From contig JAALGY010000036.1 in NCBI GenBank assembly GCA_032358165.1, positions 124,001 through 188,000 of the forward strand: a stretch of 64,000 nt of DNA. Reading direction: 5' to 3'. A model generated the notes under the pieces. The model had not been told where the DNA came from. It searched no databases and saw nothing but the letters and a program-made list of their open reading frames with translations. The position numbers were made by a program, and so were the translations under genes. The DNA comes from Diplosphaera chodatii. Lineage: Eukaryota > Chlorophyta > Trebouxiophyceae > Prasiolales > Stichococcaceae. Shown one piece after another: positions 37,252 to 49,500 of this stretch (position 1 is the stretch's first letter; every line of letters begins with the position of its first letter).

Positions 37252-40200
37252 TCAGCACGGTGTGCCAGACTTGTGTTCCTCAAGCGTAGCCCACCCGTAC
37301 AGCTCAAAGTGGCTCAGCGACAGCTCGGTGGCGTGGGCGGTCGCGGCGGCGTTCCCCTGCCCCAGCAGCACCCTGAAGCAGCGGTAGGCGCGCAGCGCCG
37401 GCGGCCCGCCCACCGGCCACGATGCGAACTGCCCCGGCAGGCTGAGCGAGCGGTCGTTTGTGTGCCGCCGCAGGTCCACCCACGTCTGCCCGTCCTGCGA
37501 TGCCTGCAGCCAGATGTGGCGGAAACGTGTGAGAGCCACAGCTTATCTAAGCATGACATATGTACTCGAGTGACACGCAGGTGTGTAGGAGGTCAGCCGC
37601 ATCCCGGGCATGGTGTTGTAAAGAGATCATGGTTGCAGTTTTCCGACCTGCAGCACCCAGTGGCGTGGGAAGTTGAGGGAGCCGTCAGCACGCAGCGTGT
37701 AGTAGTTGCACGCAAGTGTGCACTCTGGCCCCAGGTCAATGCTCCACCTGCAGGTAGAAGCATTCGAGCACGGTGAATTCCTGCTTGCGCTCAGCAAATG
37801 TCACGATAAGCGCCCCCTCATAGCAAATAACACATGTGGGCACGCAAGCGGTCGCATCCTGCTCACCAGGTCACACGGCTATTGCCCTCTAACCTCGGGC
37901 CCGCAAAGTTGACACGTGCAAAGTTCAGACCGACAAGCGCCTGCACACATAAGAGGACGTGACACACATGCTGCCGAACTGGCAGCAGTCTCAGGTGAAC
38001 TCTTGCTTCTGACTAGGTGTGCACCCTGCACCACATCCATCATGTACAGGAGCATGCCGCCTGCCAAAGAGCCAGGCACATGCAGACATGGAAAGGCTGG
38101 GCATGTACCTTGGGGTCGGTGCTGCGGCAGGCGGGCGAGCTGGCGCGCACGGTCAGGCGGCCAGCGGCGTGGGGGTTGACCCACGGGGCGGTGCCGCAAT
38201 TCCGCCCCAGCCAGTGGCACACGCCATTGTTGTCGCCTGCAGTGGGAGCAGCATTCCGTGGGCACCCTGCTGCAACCTGGCAACCCAATGCAGCGTGCAG
38301 ATGACGAGTGGGTGCAGATGGTGGGCTGAGCAGATGGTCCAACCGAGCTTCAACACTCACCGTTCGACACGAACATGAGCTCGGTGGCGCGGGAACCGGG
38401 CCGCCGCTGCTGCCGCCTGGAGGCTGCGGCGTCCAGCGACGAGGTGCGCAGCCGCACGTGGCGCATGTCCGCCACCTCCAGGGGGGCCGCAGGCACCTGC
38501 ATTGCAGAGCACCAGCTTCTGGCACAGAGTGAGGTGGCATGCGGCCCGATGCACCTGCAGTGCGCCTGCCAGCAGCGCATGGTGGTGTCTGCACCAGCAC
38601 AAAAGCGCGTGGTCCAGCCAGCCCGTCAACGCCACAGCATGTGTGCAGCCGGTGCGGACACATCAGCATGACATGGAAATGAAACACCCACCTGCTGGAT
38701 GCTGTCTGCGCCACCCTGCAGCTGGCGTGCCTCGTCAGCGGCGTGGCACCGCTGCGCCTCCGCCAGCAGGTCCCCGAGCACCGCCGACCTGTGGCGCAGC
38801 GGGTGCTCCGACAGCGCCGCCAGTTCCGCGTCGCTCATGAGCGGGAAGCGTACCAGCGGCAACAGCCTGCAAGGCAGATCAGGTGGCAGGTCGATACCTA
38901 TCTCATGTACCAGGTGCCACAATACCGAGATAGGTCCCATGTTTGCATGTGGAACAGCATTGTGCCAGAGCCTTTGAACTCCACAGCAGACTGTGCTTGC
39001 GAGTGTCGATGGGAGCATCCTTTGGCAGCATACGAGTAAGAAGAAAGCAGCTTACTGGTCAAGGGCGGGGTCTGGCAGGCTGTCTGCCAGGTCGCCAGAG
39101 CTGCCGTTGGCGCTGCCGCTGTCACAGCCGACATGGAGGCCGCTGCTGTCGCCACTGCCGTGGCGCTTCTGTATACAGGCTGTGGGGCTGCCGCCTGCTG
39201 TGGGGCTGTCAGTTGCGCCCGAGGTGCTGGCCAGCCTGGTGAGCTTTGCGTGGCAGCGTGCCCAGGCAGCGACGGCGGCAAACACCACCGTCTCCTCGCA
39301 TCCCTATATGATAGTTGCCGTTGCAGTTGAAACTTGCGTGTTGTTGCATGCATCGTCACAAGGCAATTTAGCATGCATTCACGCGAGGCGAGGCGGTTTT
39401 GTTGTGCGCCAAGCTTTTTGAAGCACCCACCAGGGCGCTGTTGGAGATGATGTCCAGCATGCAATCGAAGGACAGCGTCTGCAGCCCCAGCGCATCAGCA
39501 GCCAGCACATCCGGCAAGTGCTCCGCCAGAAAGGCGACTGCAGCGTCCCTCAGCTCATCCGCTGCTGGCCGCATCACGTCCGCAACGCCGAGCACGCTGC
39601 ACACGGAGGCCACGCTGAGGCCGCGCTGCAGCGCGCCGATGCACTGGTCCTGCAGGCTGGCGACGGCGCTGTGGGGACAGGCGTCAGCAGGCGCGGCGGC
39701 TGCAGCGGGCACCGCCCGGGGCTCGCTGATCTGGATGTTGCGGTAGGCCACGTGGTGGTCCCACGACGACAGGCCCACGTGCTGGATGGACGCCTGCGGG
39801 CTGGGGTCCAGCCAGGTGTAGCAGGGCGGCTGCGCTCCGGGCGCCCCGGTGCCCACCGCAATGCTGCCCGCGCTGTAGCTGACCCAAAACCTTAGGAACT
39901 CGGACCCCGAGAGCTTCGTCCCTGGCACGTTGCTTACCTGTGCGCAGAGTTTTAACCTCCGCCTAGACAGTCAGCCGCACCCTACTGTGCGCACCTGATA
40001 TGTGGTGGATGTCAGCATATTCCAGCATGTTGTGAAGTCTGTGTGCCAAGCTCAAACCCACCCGATCACACAGCTGGCCGTCCTTCTCGACCTTGATGCA
40101 AGAATTGCGGTGGCTCCCCAGAATCACAGTGTAATTGCTCTCCGTACGCTGCTGCTGAGGGTCCGCTGGACGCTGCGGGCCATGGCCCCCTCGCTCCATG

Positions 40201-40549
40201 CCATTTCCGCCGTCACGGGCAAAGTGCTGCCAGCGGCGGCCTCCAGCTTCCGATTTCAATATGACGGTCACATCGTTCTCGCCTGCATACAGGCGCGTAG
40301 CAGCACTTTGACAGCCAGTAAGCTAATGCACATGAGCGGGACACAGGAGGTCAAAGCACCGCTGTTTGGTGTCACAGCATGAAGCTCACCCTTGACATCA
40401 AAGCTGACGCAACAGCCACTCTGAATGTTTTCTGGGCCCTGCAGCCATGCGCACTCGAACGGCGGCACCACCAGGACCGCATTGCTGTTGACGCGCAGCA
40501 GGCTGCCGGACGTCTGAGATGCAACCATGCTGTATAGAAGTTGCTGCAA
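37252..40549 (-). CDS. At2g30600-type protein (Methyltransf_FA, BACK, F5/8C-like) without BTB fold
   Basis: Homologue of Arabidopsis At2g30600, annotated there as a BTB/POZ-domain protein and possible ubiquitin-ligase adaptor. Seen in order: VVPPFECAWLQGPENIQSGC and GENDVTVILKSEAGGRRWQH, SNYTVILGSHRNSCIKVEKD (the N-terminal domain, named Methyltransf_FA in related proteins); HVGLSSWDHHVAYRNIQI; helical BACK-like sequence (LQDQCIGALQRGLSVASVCS, DAAVAFLAEHLPDVLAADAL, LLPLVRFPLMSDAELAALSE); and a C-terminal discoidin-like domain (NGVCHWLGRNCGTAPWVNPH, ECTLACNYYTLRADGSLNFP, RFRHIWLQASQDGQTWVDLR, GQFASWPVGGPPALRAYRCF, FELYGWA). In the Arabidopsis protein a BTB fold lies between the VGLSSWD block and the BACK helices; here the uninterrupted exon 39928-39368 has only a short Ala/Pro linker at that point. 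Start Met 40549 or 40528. Confidence 0.85.
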
Positions 40550-41147
40550 AGCTGTGGGTTACTTCTTTCAGAACCTGACTACCATGCCTCCAACAGCCAC
40601 AGGGCGGGGCTGCCGTGCATCGTCTGATATTTCGATAGCATGCCGCCAGCGCAAGCTGGTGCACGCATCAGACAACTACATCTGACAAGGACCTGGCACA
40701 GATTTTAGCTGCAATCCGCGTCGTCTGGACCTGCTCACTACTGCAAACCTGTCCTACGCTTCGTGTGAACGGTGCATCGCCTGCAGTACGGAACAGTGCA
40801 ATCTGGTACATCTCTGCTCAGTCAGCAGCAGCGGGCAGCAACTCGGCCTTGCACGTGCGCCCTTGTCAATACTGGCATACCTTCCATGCATGACACATAG
40901 GCCACTGTGGCATGCAGACATGCGTTGCGATGGTCTGTACTGCGGGTCGACACCGGCTACAAAGGATCTGACGAGTTCAGTTCATCCACACCAAGGTTGA
41001 TCAGATCGTGCATTGGCATGGTTCCTCTGCATCTGCACCAGTAAGTCAACGCGAACCACGTTGGCACAATCAGATCTCTGCCATACGGTTGCTGCAGCTA
41101 TGATCCTTGGGAGCTTCTGAGCTAGTTGCAGCAGGCGTTTCGGCATC
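40550..41147. promoter_or_regulatory. Divergent upstream region
   Basis: About 600 bases head-to-head between the At2g30600-like gene (minus) and the Sec23/24-like gene (plus). No exon or known element recognised; presumed to hold both promoters. Confidence 0.45.
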
Positions 41148-44100
41148 ATGACTGACGGCAGCCGCATGCTGCGTTTCACGCTGCAAAAGTTTCCGGCGAC
41201 AGGTGATTCGCAGCATGCCAGGATGAGGCGGCTATTCTAGGGACACCAAATCTGTCCGAATTTGATGCGCACTCGCATAGTTCGAACGCTGCAGGGGATC
41301 TGAAGGACGCATGTGGGTTGCCATTTGCATGCGTTGCGCAGCCGTTCGCCCGGTCCAGACTTGCGCCCCTGGATGCGCCGTGCGAGCTCAAAGCCAAGGA
41401 GATTGCCCGCTGCACCGACTGCTATGCGTGAGTGTCTCTCTTCTTACCTCTCTTCTTTTGAGATGCCAAAACCTTGGGCATGACCCAATACGAACCAGGA
41501 CGCACACTCTGGCAAAGTTGATGTCCGCAGGTACATCAACCGCTACTGCCAGCTGGAGCGAGCAGGGTGGTCGTGCGCACTGTGCGGTCAATACAACGAG
41601 CACCTCAGCTTCCACGATGCCAAGTACGGCACTCTTGGCGCCCGCGGCCTGCGCCGAAGTCGTTCAGTGGCGCGACCCTGGAGTGTGCTGACATGAGACC
41701 AGACAGTGCAGTTGACGGGAGGGCTTATCGCAGGTACGGGCGTCAGTCTGCAGTCCATAGGCTTCCGGAGCTGCGGGCAGACTTTGTGGAGATGGAGTGC
41801 GACCCCCGCGAAGGCCTTGACGACAGCGACTCAGATGACGATGGCGATGAGGTGTCAAGTGATTCAAACTGCACTGCATCTGCAGGCAAGCACAGCGGAC
41901 GTTGGTGCCGGTGATTGTGACAGCAGCAGGGCATGTACCGCCACCGCCGCATGGTTCTGCAACACTGGCTTGCAGGCGACGACAGCATCACAGCTGGAGC
42001 AGCCGGCGGTGCCGGTGTACCTGGCGCTTGTGGATGTGTGCTGCGGGGAGGACACGATGGAGCTGATGCGGTCCGCACTGCAGGCGGCCCTGGAAGCGCT
42101 GCCGCCAGCCGCGCGCTTTGGCCTGATCACCTACTCGCAGAGGGTGAGCTGGAGTAGCAGGGGGTCCATGCCGGTGCCGTTCGTGCAGGCATTGCTCATA
42201 ATGGACATGTAGGACGTGAAGCGTGCCTTCTAGCAGCTGTCAGCTTGCCAGGAGTGCGCTGGCTTCTGACTGTTGCTTCGTCAGCCAACTCCTTACAAAC
42301 GCTGCGCGGCACACCAACCTCAAGAGACGCAATGTCCCACTCCGACCCTGCCCTCCACCGCAGCTGGGACTGTACGAGGTTGGCCCTGGCGGCGGCGCTT
42401 CAGTGCGGTACGTGCAGCTGCTGGACGAAGAGAGTGCGCCGACGGCCCTGGAGCTGGAGGATGCGCTGCCGCTGGCGGCGCTGCTCACGCCCGTGGGTCA
42501 GGCCAAAGAGTCCATTGTCGCGGCGCTGGACGCGCTGCAGGCAGAGCCCTTCGAGGCCCCCAGCAAAGGTGAGCGGGATGCACATGTGCTCAGGGTGAAA
42601 GGCGCGTGCAAGTGTGCCAGCTGGCGTGCAATGGGCATGAACTGCAGGGTGCAGTCCAAAGGGCTAGCGACGTGCTCGGAGAGAGGTTGTTATGCTTTGA
42701 CTGCAGGTGAGCCGGAGCAGCTGAGAGGAGGCCGTGCCTTTGGCGCCGCGGTGCAGGCGGTGCTGCGCTACCTGTCCGGCGCAGCGTCCCTGCAGCGGGA
42801 GGCCGGCAGCAGAGCAGCTGCGGCAGGCCCCGAGGCAGCAGCTGCTAATGGCACAGCTTCATCTGTGGCTGGCAGTTACGCAGGTGATCATCTATCATCT
42901 CCCAGCCGTTGCACTAGTGCAGGGTGTCATGAGCACAGCTGTATCCGGCAGAGTAAGACCTGTTGCTGCCACTACGGACAGTGCCTACAAGTCACTGGCA
43001 TCGCGCACGCCCCAATATATATGTCGGTGCAAGTGCCCTTTGTGGGACCTGCGCCTGCCAACAGGCGCACGGTTGCTGGCATTCGTGGCGGGGCCGCCCA
43101 ATGCCGGCCGGGGTCGGGTGTTCCACCGGCGGCCGCGGCGGCGGGACCCCGAGGCCGCGGGTCCCACCGCCTCCACCATCATCATGGACCCCATGATGTC
43201 GGACCTGAATCCATACACCTTCTCGATGCCCGCTGTCCCGCCGCCATCGCGCCTGGCGGACGCTGAAGACGATGGGCCCCAGCCTGTAAGGCATTCTGAA
43301 CCAGGCTTGATGAAAACCACTTGCTCCGTACTGTACATTGCTTCCTCTCTAGGGCGTATGCCGCACCTGAGCTATTGGTTGGGATAACAACTGTTCAGGT
43401 GCTGTTGACCTTGATGGAGCAGAGGTGTGCACATTGCCACATCTGCAATGGCACCTGATGCTGCAGATCGAGATTGACCCAGAGGCGCGCGAGTTCTACG
43501 AGGAGGCAGCAGCAGCGGCCGCATCTCTGGCCGTCTGCATCGACCTTTTTGCTGTGTCAGAAGAGGTGAGCCACAGCAAACAAGATGCAACCGGATGCGC
43601 TGCACACTATCGATTCGAGCAGGTCATCTCTAGCACAGGTGCAATCTGCACATGGTGATCGCAGGGGTGCGGCCTGGCAGCAGTCGAGCCTCTGGCAGCA
43701 GCAACAGGCGGCGCCTTGTTCCTGTACCCGTCAGCAGATGATGCGGCCCTGCCTCAGGTAGCATTGCAGTGCAGTTGCGATGCTGAAGCTCGAATGTTGT
43801 AAGATACCTACAGGACCCATCTCCTGCACATCGACCTGCTTGCTCGTGTTGCAGGATATCTACAGACGCCTTGGATCGCCTTTGGCCCGTGGTGGCTTGC
43901 TGCGGCTGCGGACTTCGCCTGACGTCAGGATAGCCCGTGCATTTGGCCATCTGTTTCCGGATGACCAGTTCGAGAACCTTTTTCACGTCATTAGCGCGGT
44001 GCGCGGACTGACTGTGCATATCAGATCCCTGAGACTGCTTCCTCCCGAATCTGCCTCAGCACCTGGTGCATCTTCATCCGACCATCTGTGTGCTGACGAC

Positions 44101-45922
44101 CCGTGCCAAGGTTGAGGCTGCAGTATGTCCACCTCTTGCAGGACCCTGGCGACTGTTTTGCATTCGATTTGGAGTATGCCAAGGCCTCGGGGCTGAACAA
44201 CATGGACGGCATGGCGCCCGTCCTGCAAATGGTGTTTCAGTACTCTGTCCTGGTGCCCCAGCCAGAGGCACAGAAGGCGGGCGCAGACACAAGCCCGCCG
44301 CCTCAGAGGTAAGTCTGCATATTGCATGTGAAGCTGCTTCTTAGCGCAGTTCTGCATCCTACAGGAAATGCGCAACTTCGTCCACCTCCAAGCATCGTGC
44401 TTTCTGGCCTCTTCCACAGATTTGTGCTGCAGCGACGGATGCGGGTCGTGACGGTGCCGGTTGCCATCGCCGTCACACCGCGGGAGGTGTTTGACGGCTG
44501 CGACGCCGACGCTGTGCTCGCCGTACTGTTGCACAAGCTGATAGAGGCTGCTGGCAAGGTTCGCAGCCTGCAGAGACCGGCTCCTTTCAACTGTATGTTC
44601 GCGTTTTGCCCATATGAGGTGCTCTACGATGCAATGTCGCTGTCATGCAGGACGGTGCAGCCGAGGGGCACGCACTGTTGCGTGACTGGCTGGCCATGCT
44701 GGCGGTGCAATATAATCACTACATCCTCGGGCTGTCTGCAGACACAGCAGTGCAGGTGACAGTCGTGTTGCAGGCATACGCCGCCATCTGATTCCCCCGC
44801 ACCCCGCTGCATGACTAAGGGGCTGCTCTCACTCACATCAGTGCGCCTGCCGCTCTACGTGCACAGGCAGACGTGGCATTCGAGGCAGTGGAGGCCCTGC
44901 AGCCAGTCCCGCGGCTGACGTATGGCCTGCTGCGCAGCCCGCTGCTGGTGCGGCGGCCGGATGACCACCCGGACGCAGCCGTCGCCGCCCGCCTGCTGTG
45001 GGTGGGTGCTGCGCTACAGATGCTACGGCCGCCCACGCACTGACAAGATATTGACACCGTGGCGTGATCCAGCAAAGAACAAGATTCAGCGATGCGGCTG
45101 CCAGAATTTCCCTGAATTCAAGCTGGCTTGCTTGCGCCACTGGCTGACTCTGCTCAGCCCCCCACCCCTGGCACGGCCCTGCAGGCGGGGCTGCCGCCAG
45201 GGGAGCTGCGTCGGGCGGTGTTTCCGCTGCTGTCGTCGTACAGCAGCCCAGACGCGCAGGCCTTCCCGCAGCACTCGCTGTCGGAGGCGGCGCTGACCAC
45301 CAGGTCCGCTCAATGGCGCTGCACCTGCACTGCCGGCAAGCAGTGCAGCAGGTCCTACACGTGCAGTCTGTCTGGATGTGGCAGTCCCTCAGAGCAACTC
45401 CGGGCACCCAAGGTGGCATGTATGCATCTGCAAGCAATAACTGACTCCCAATCACACCTTGTCCATGACAGCGGGCAGCCCATCTTCCTCCTGGACACAC
45501 ACACGGAGGTGGTGGTGTACTACGCACCCAGCGCCCAGGAGCAGCCCTTCCCGCCGCCGCAGGGCTCGCTGCTGCGCAACGCGATAAACGCCGCACGTGC
45601 GGGCCGCCGCATGACGCCGCGCCTGCGCCTGCTGCGCAGCGGCGCCTCGCCCGACCATGACAGGCGCGTGTGCTGTCTTGCATTTGTGGACTCCTTGGGG
45701 GGTCACACCGTGCAATGATGTTGCTGCAGCACAAGCATCACGTTGTTTCCTGAGTAGAATGGTTTCTGAGTGTGGCGCAGGATGTTCCATGCCCGCCTGA
45801 TAGAGGAGCCGGATGCGGGGTTGGCGGCGGCGGGTGCTGAGGCGGGCCGTGGCTTTGTGCTGTTCCTTGATAGCCTGAAGTCGTCAGTGGTAGAGCTGTT
45901 GCAGCGGCAGACGCATGACTAG
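41148..45922 (+). CDS. Sec23/Sec24-like protein (AT2G27460 type)
   Basis: Belongs to the Sec23/Sec24 superfamily of COPII coat proteins, most like the divergent plant branch represented by AT2G27460, whose cargo role is not settled. Exons 41148-41202, 41295-41427 and the next from about 41532 phase correctly. Seen: the zinc finger, ARCTDCYAYINRYCQLERAG then WSCALCGQYN, with two CxxC pairs; SAVHRLPELRADFVEMECDP; the trunk (VPVYLALVDVCCGEDTMELM, ALEALPPAARFGLITYSQR); LLAFVAGPPNAGRGRVF; DIYRRLGSPLARGGLLRLRT; DDQFENLFHVISA; LQRRMRVVTVPVAIAVTPRE; the helical part (VLAVLLHKLIEAAGK, HALLRDWLAMLAVQYNHYIL, PRLTYGLLRSPLL); the gelsolin-like part (GQPIFLLDTHTEVVVYYAPS, QEQPFPPPQGSLLRNAINAA); and FVLFLDSLKSSVVELLQRQT to the stop. 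Domain order is complete; length is typical. Confidence 0.88.
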
Positions 45923-46501
45923 CGGGCTTGCGCTCCGTGGTGACGAGATGAACTGTAGCTGCCTGGGCCGTGTCAGCTGTTCATGATCCAGTGTCATTGC
46001 ATTGGCCTTTCAACCCATCAAGGCAATGGGTTTGACCTAACGCGACCGCTGTCAGACAGCTGACAGACAAAAACTCTGACGCAACATGTAGAACACATGA
46101 TCATATTCACAGCAGCGTTTCGAATGAGAAGTGGGTGCACAGTCACAGCGAAACCGCCAGGCATGCAGCGACCTGCTCTGGCGCTGCTGTCACGCTTGAT
46201 CGAACACCACATTGCCTGCATCTAAGCAGCAGATCATCAGCAGCACAATCTGCTACTTGTGCTGTGGACTATATCGCTGCCACTCAGGGCTCTGATCAGT
46301 ATATCAGCATCGATTATGATTCGCCTTCTGTTGTAATGCTGTTGGCTGCTGTTGCTGCCCCGCCGGTCACATCGATGGGGTGCGGAGCTTGGGCGAACAT
46401 GAAACCTTCAGCAATCCTCGCGCCACGCGACCTCTGTTGGAACAGCAGCCTTCAAGTCGTTAGCTGACAGTGAGAGGACTCAGCGATTCGGCAACACACC
46501 C
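45923..46501. other. Intergenic, nothing recognised
   Basis: About 580 bases between the Sec23/24-like stop and the first candidate exon of the BEACH-WD40 gene. Upstream exons of the latter could hide here, since its N-terminal part is not resolved. Confidence 0.35.
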
Positions 46502-49500
46502 ATGGCAGCGCTCTGGAAATATTATATAGATGCCGCCGCAAGTGACCGTCGCAGCAACGGCGCAGTCAGTCGACACTTTGGCAGGTAGGTTTGCACTCAG
46601 ATCTTCTGTGCAGCGCAGATCAGTTTCAGTGTGCTCCTGCAAACGTGTCACATCTTCATGGTGAACGTGCTGCGCCACAGACGTGCTGCTGTACGCACCC
46701 GAGCTGCTCAGCACAGCCGAAGACAACGCCGCTGGCGTTGCTGCTGTGGACGCTCGCAGCCTGGATGCACGCCTGCTGCTCTTCCAGCTGCTCTCCGCGC
46801 TGGCAGAACTGTATGGCAGAGGGGAAGCGCTTGGTACCCTGCAGCCAGAGGATGTGCTGCTGCACAATCGCCAGTGAGAGCCCCTGCCTCTGCAGCCTGG
46901 ATGGCGGACATGACACTGTCCTCGATTCGTCCCAGACACGGCCTACCTCTGCGGGTCACCAGGCAGCTGTCCCGGAAACCTACTGGGTACATGTGCAGGT
47001 TCCTCTCCCTGGCGGACCGTGCTGCCGATCAGAGACAGACTGATGCCGGAGTCAGTGATGACGGCAGCCTGGCGGAGCTGACAGAGCGCTGGCGCACTCG
47101 GCAGATGACCAATCTGGACTACCTGCTGCGGCTGAACACGCTTGCCGGGCGGCGTGCGGGCGACCATGCCTTTGCGCCCATGCTGCCCTGGGTGCTGGAC
47201 TTCAGCATGCCCCCTGAGCCCGACATGGACACCCTAACGGTAGGCGGGCCTCTGACTGTTGCCTTACAAGCCAGCCGGGCCGCAGAAGTATGTGTCGGAC
47301 GCCGGTTAAGGGGCCTGTGCTGTGGCTCATCGTCTGGGTTGTGCGCGTCTGTAGGAGATCGCTCCAGGGTGGCGGGACTTGTCGAAGACCAAGTGGCGGC
47401 TGGCAAAGGGTGACGAGCAGCTGCAGGTCACATATGCCAGCTCCGGGCCTCCGCACCACATCTCCGACGAAGCACTGTCAGAGCTGGCTGTGTGCATCTA
47501 TCAGGTGGACCGTGTCCCACCCCTGACTTACGAGTCAACCTTGCTCAGAACTGGCAGAACAGGGCTCTGGAATCACCAACATCCAGCCATAGCTGCGCTG
47601 TTGTGTTCGTGAGAGCAGAGCACGTATGAGGTGTCACCTGCACTGATGCAGGCAAGGCGGCTTCCAAAGGAGCTATTGCAGGCGGTTGTGCGCGGACGAT
47701 TTGAGGTGCCAGCACCACGGAACATGCCTGATAACACCAGCGTCACATCTGCTTGACAGCCCTTGCACTTGATCGATTTGTTCGATGCTTTGATCGAATA
47801 ACGACAAGGCTGCATACTGCTACAGGCACTGGAGTACCCAGTCTCTCTGGAGCGCCTGTATCGGCTGTCACCTGATGAAGCCATCGCTGAGTTCTACACC
47901 GACCCGGAGGTGTTCCAGTCGGTGCACCCCGACATGCCTGACCTGCAGCTGCCAGCCTGGGCGTCTTCTGCAGCAGACTTTCTGAGGCGTCACAGGTGAT
48001 CTCAGGCGACAGCTCGCTTCCAGTGATCACATAAGCACACAGTGGCAGTCTGCACCGCGAACTATCATGTACAGTACGTGCTCACTCTGCGTACTGTTTG
48101 CTGCCGCGACAGGGCAGCGCTGGAAAGTGACAGAGTGTCACACAGCCTGCACCGCTGGATCGACCTGAACTTCGGGCATGCATTGCGGGGCGACGCGGCG
48201 GTGGCCAACCTGAATGTGGAGCTGCCGCGGGTGGGTCCCGGGCCGCTGCGCCGGCGGCGTCGCCCGCAGCTGTTTGACCGACCACACCCGCGGCGGCTTC
48301 CACGCAGGGCTGACAGCAGCGCACCGCCCTGGCTGGTACGTGTATGGACATGTCAGCGCATGCGCTTGTGCAGTTGCGGCACGATGCATCAGCACCATTG
48401 ACTGCAGCAGATACTATGGCTGACATGGAGGTGTGTGCAGCACCTGTCGACCCATGGGAGCGCGCTGGAGCTGATGTCTCGACTGGAGGAATTGGAGGTC
48501 TGTGCCAGTGGCTGTTCTGTGATGACGGACGCCGAGCACGGCGGCGGTGGCACCAGCGGGATCGTCGATGCACAGACTGCCGATGTGCGGGCGGTCGGCT
48601 GCATCGCAGTGCAGCTCTTCCGCTGCAGGCGCCTGCTTCAACCACGCAGCAACAAGACAGCCTGGGACGCTGAGGTGCCTCTGCAGCAACTGCCATGATG
48701 TAACAGGAGCCATTGCCCTCAAATCTACCTCCCTACGTCATGTGACCCGCTGAATTTTGCTGCGTCGTTGCAGGTTCAGCACCTGCCCCTGCACCTGCAG
48801 TCATTCGTGCTTCAGTGCCTGCATGCTGAGGCAGGCAGAACCGCAGCCTCCTTACGCAGATCAGAAGTGTTCACCAGTGCTGTGCGGCAGTCTTACCAGC
48901 TGCTTCAGGCGCTGCAAGTTCAGCCAACAGGCAAACTCACCAGACCTGTCGGTCCCATGGTGCAATTCCGTGCATTACATGCCCCAAGTCTGCATGCATG
49001 TGCTTTGAGGTCGATGTCAATGCATGATCTTCCAACATGCAGATGGAGTTCACCGACTGCAGCAGCTCGCCGGCTGGGTGTCAGAGGGCGGCCTGGCAAA
49101 AGCGGATGCTGGGCTGCTACAGCTCGTGGTGCCAATCTGCTTGCAGCAGCTGCGGTCCACCCTGCAGCAGCAGTGGCCACCTGATGAGGACAGCCGCGCT
49201 GTGCAGCTACACTTCCATCAGGTACATTGTCCTCCTTGCAGTTGCTGCGCCTGGCAGTCATTCAGTCTATCGGTAATGGCCAGGATACGGTGTGCCACAG
49301 TGCTTGCCACATGATGACCTGCTGTAAACATTGCCTTCTGCAGGTGTTTTCAGCTGTGGTGACGTGTCTCAGTCGGCGAGAAGCGGAGCGTTGCCTGCCT
49401 CCCCTACTCGCTGATGTGTTCAGCGCGGACAGTGCCGCTGCAGCTGCCTGCCAGATGGCGTGCACGCAGCCAGACACGGTAGCGCTCCTGGCTGCAAGGC

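Noticed and set aside
41264..41294. Box-B-like GTTCGAA sequence suggesting a tRNA
   Set aside because: No matching box A, acceptor stem or cloverleaf could be drawn around it; it lies at the end of a Sec23/24-like intron.
42223..43266. 347-codon plus-strand open frame taken as one exon
   Set aside because: It reads through introns of the Sec23/24-like gene; only parts (for example LGLYEVGPGG and the following block) are real exons, and a later conserved block is in another frame.
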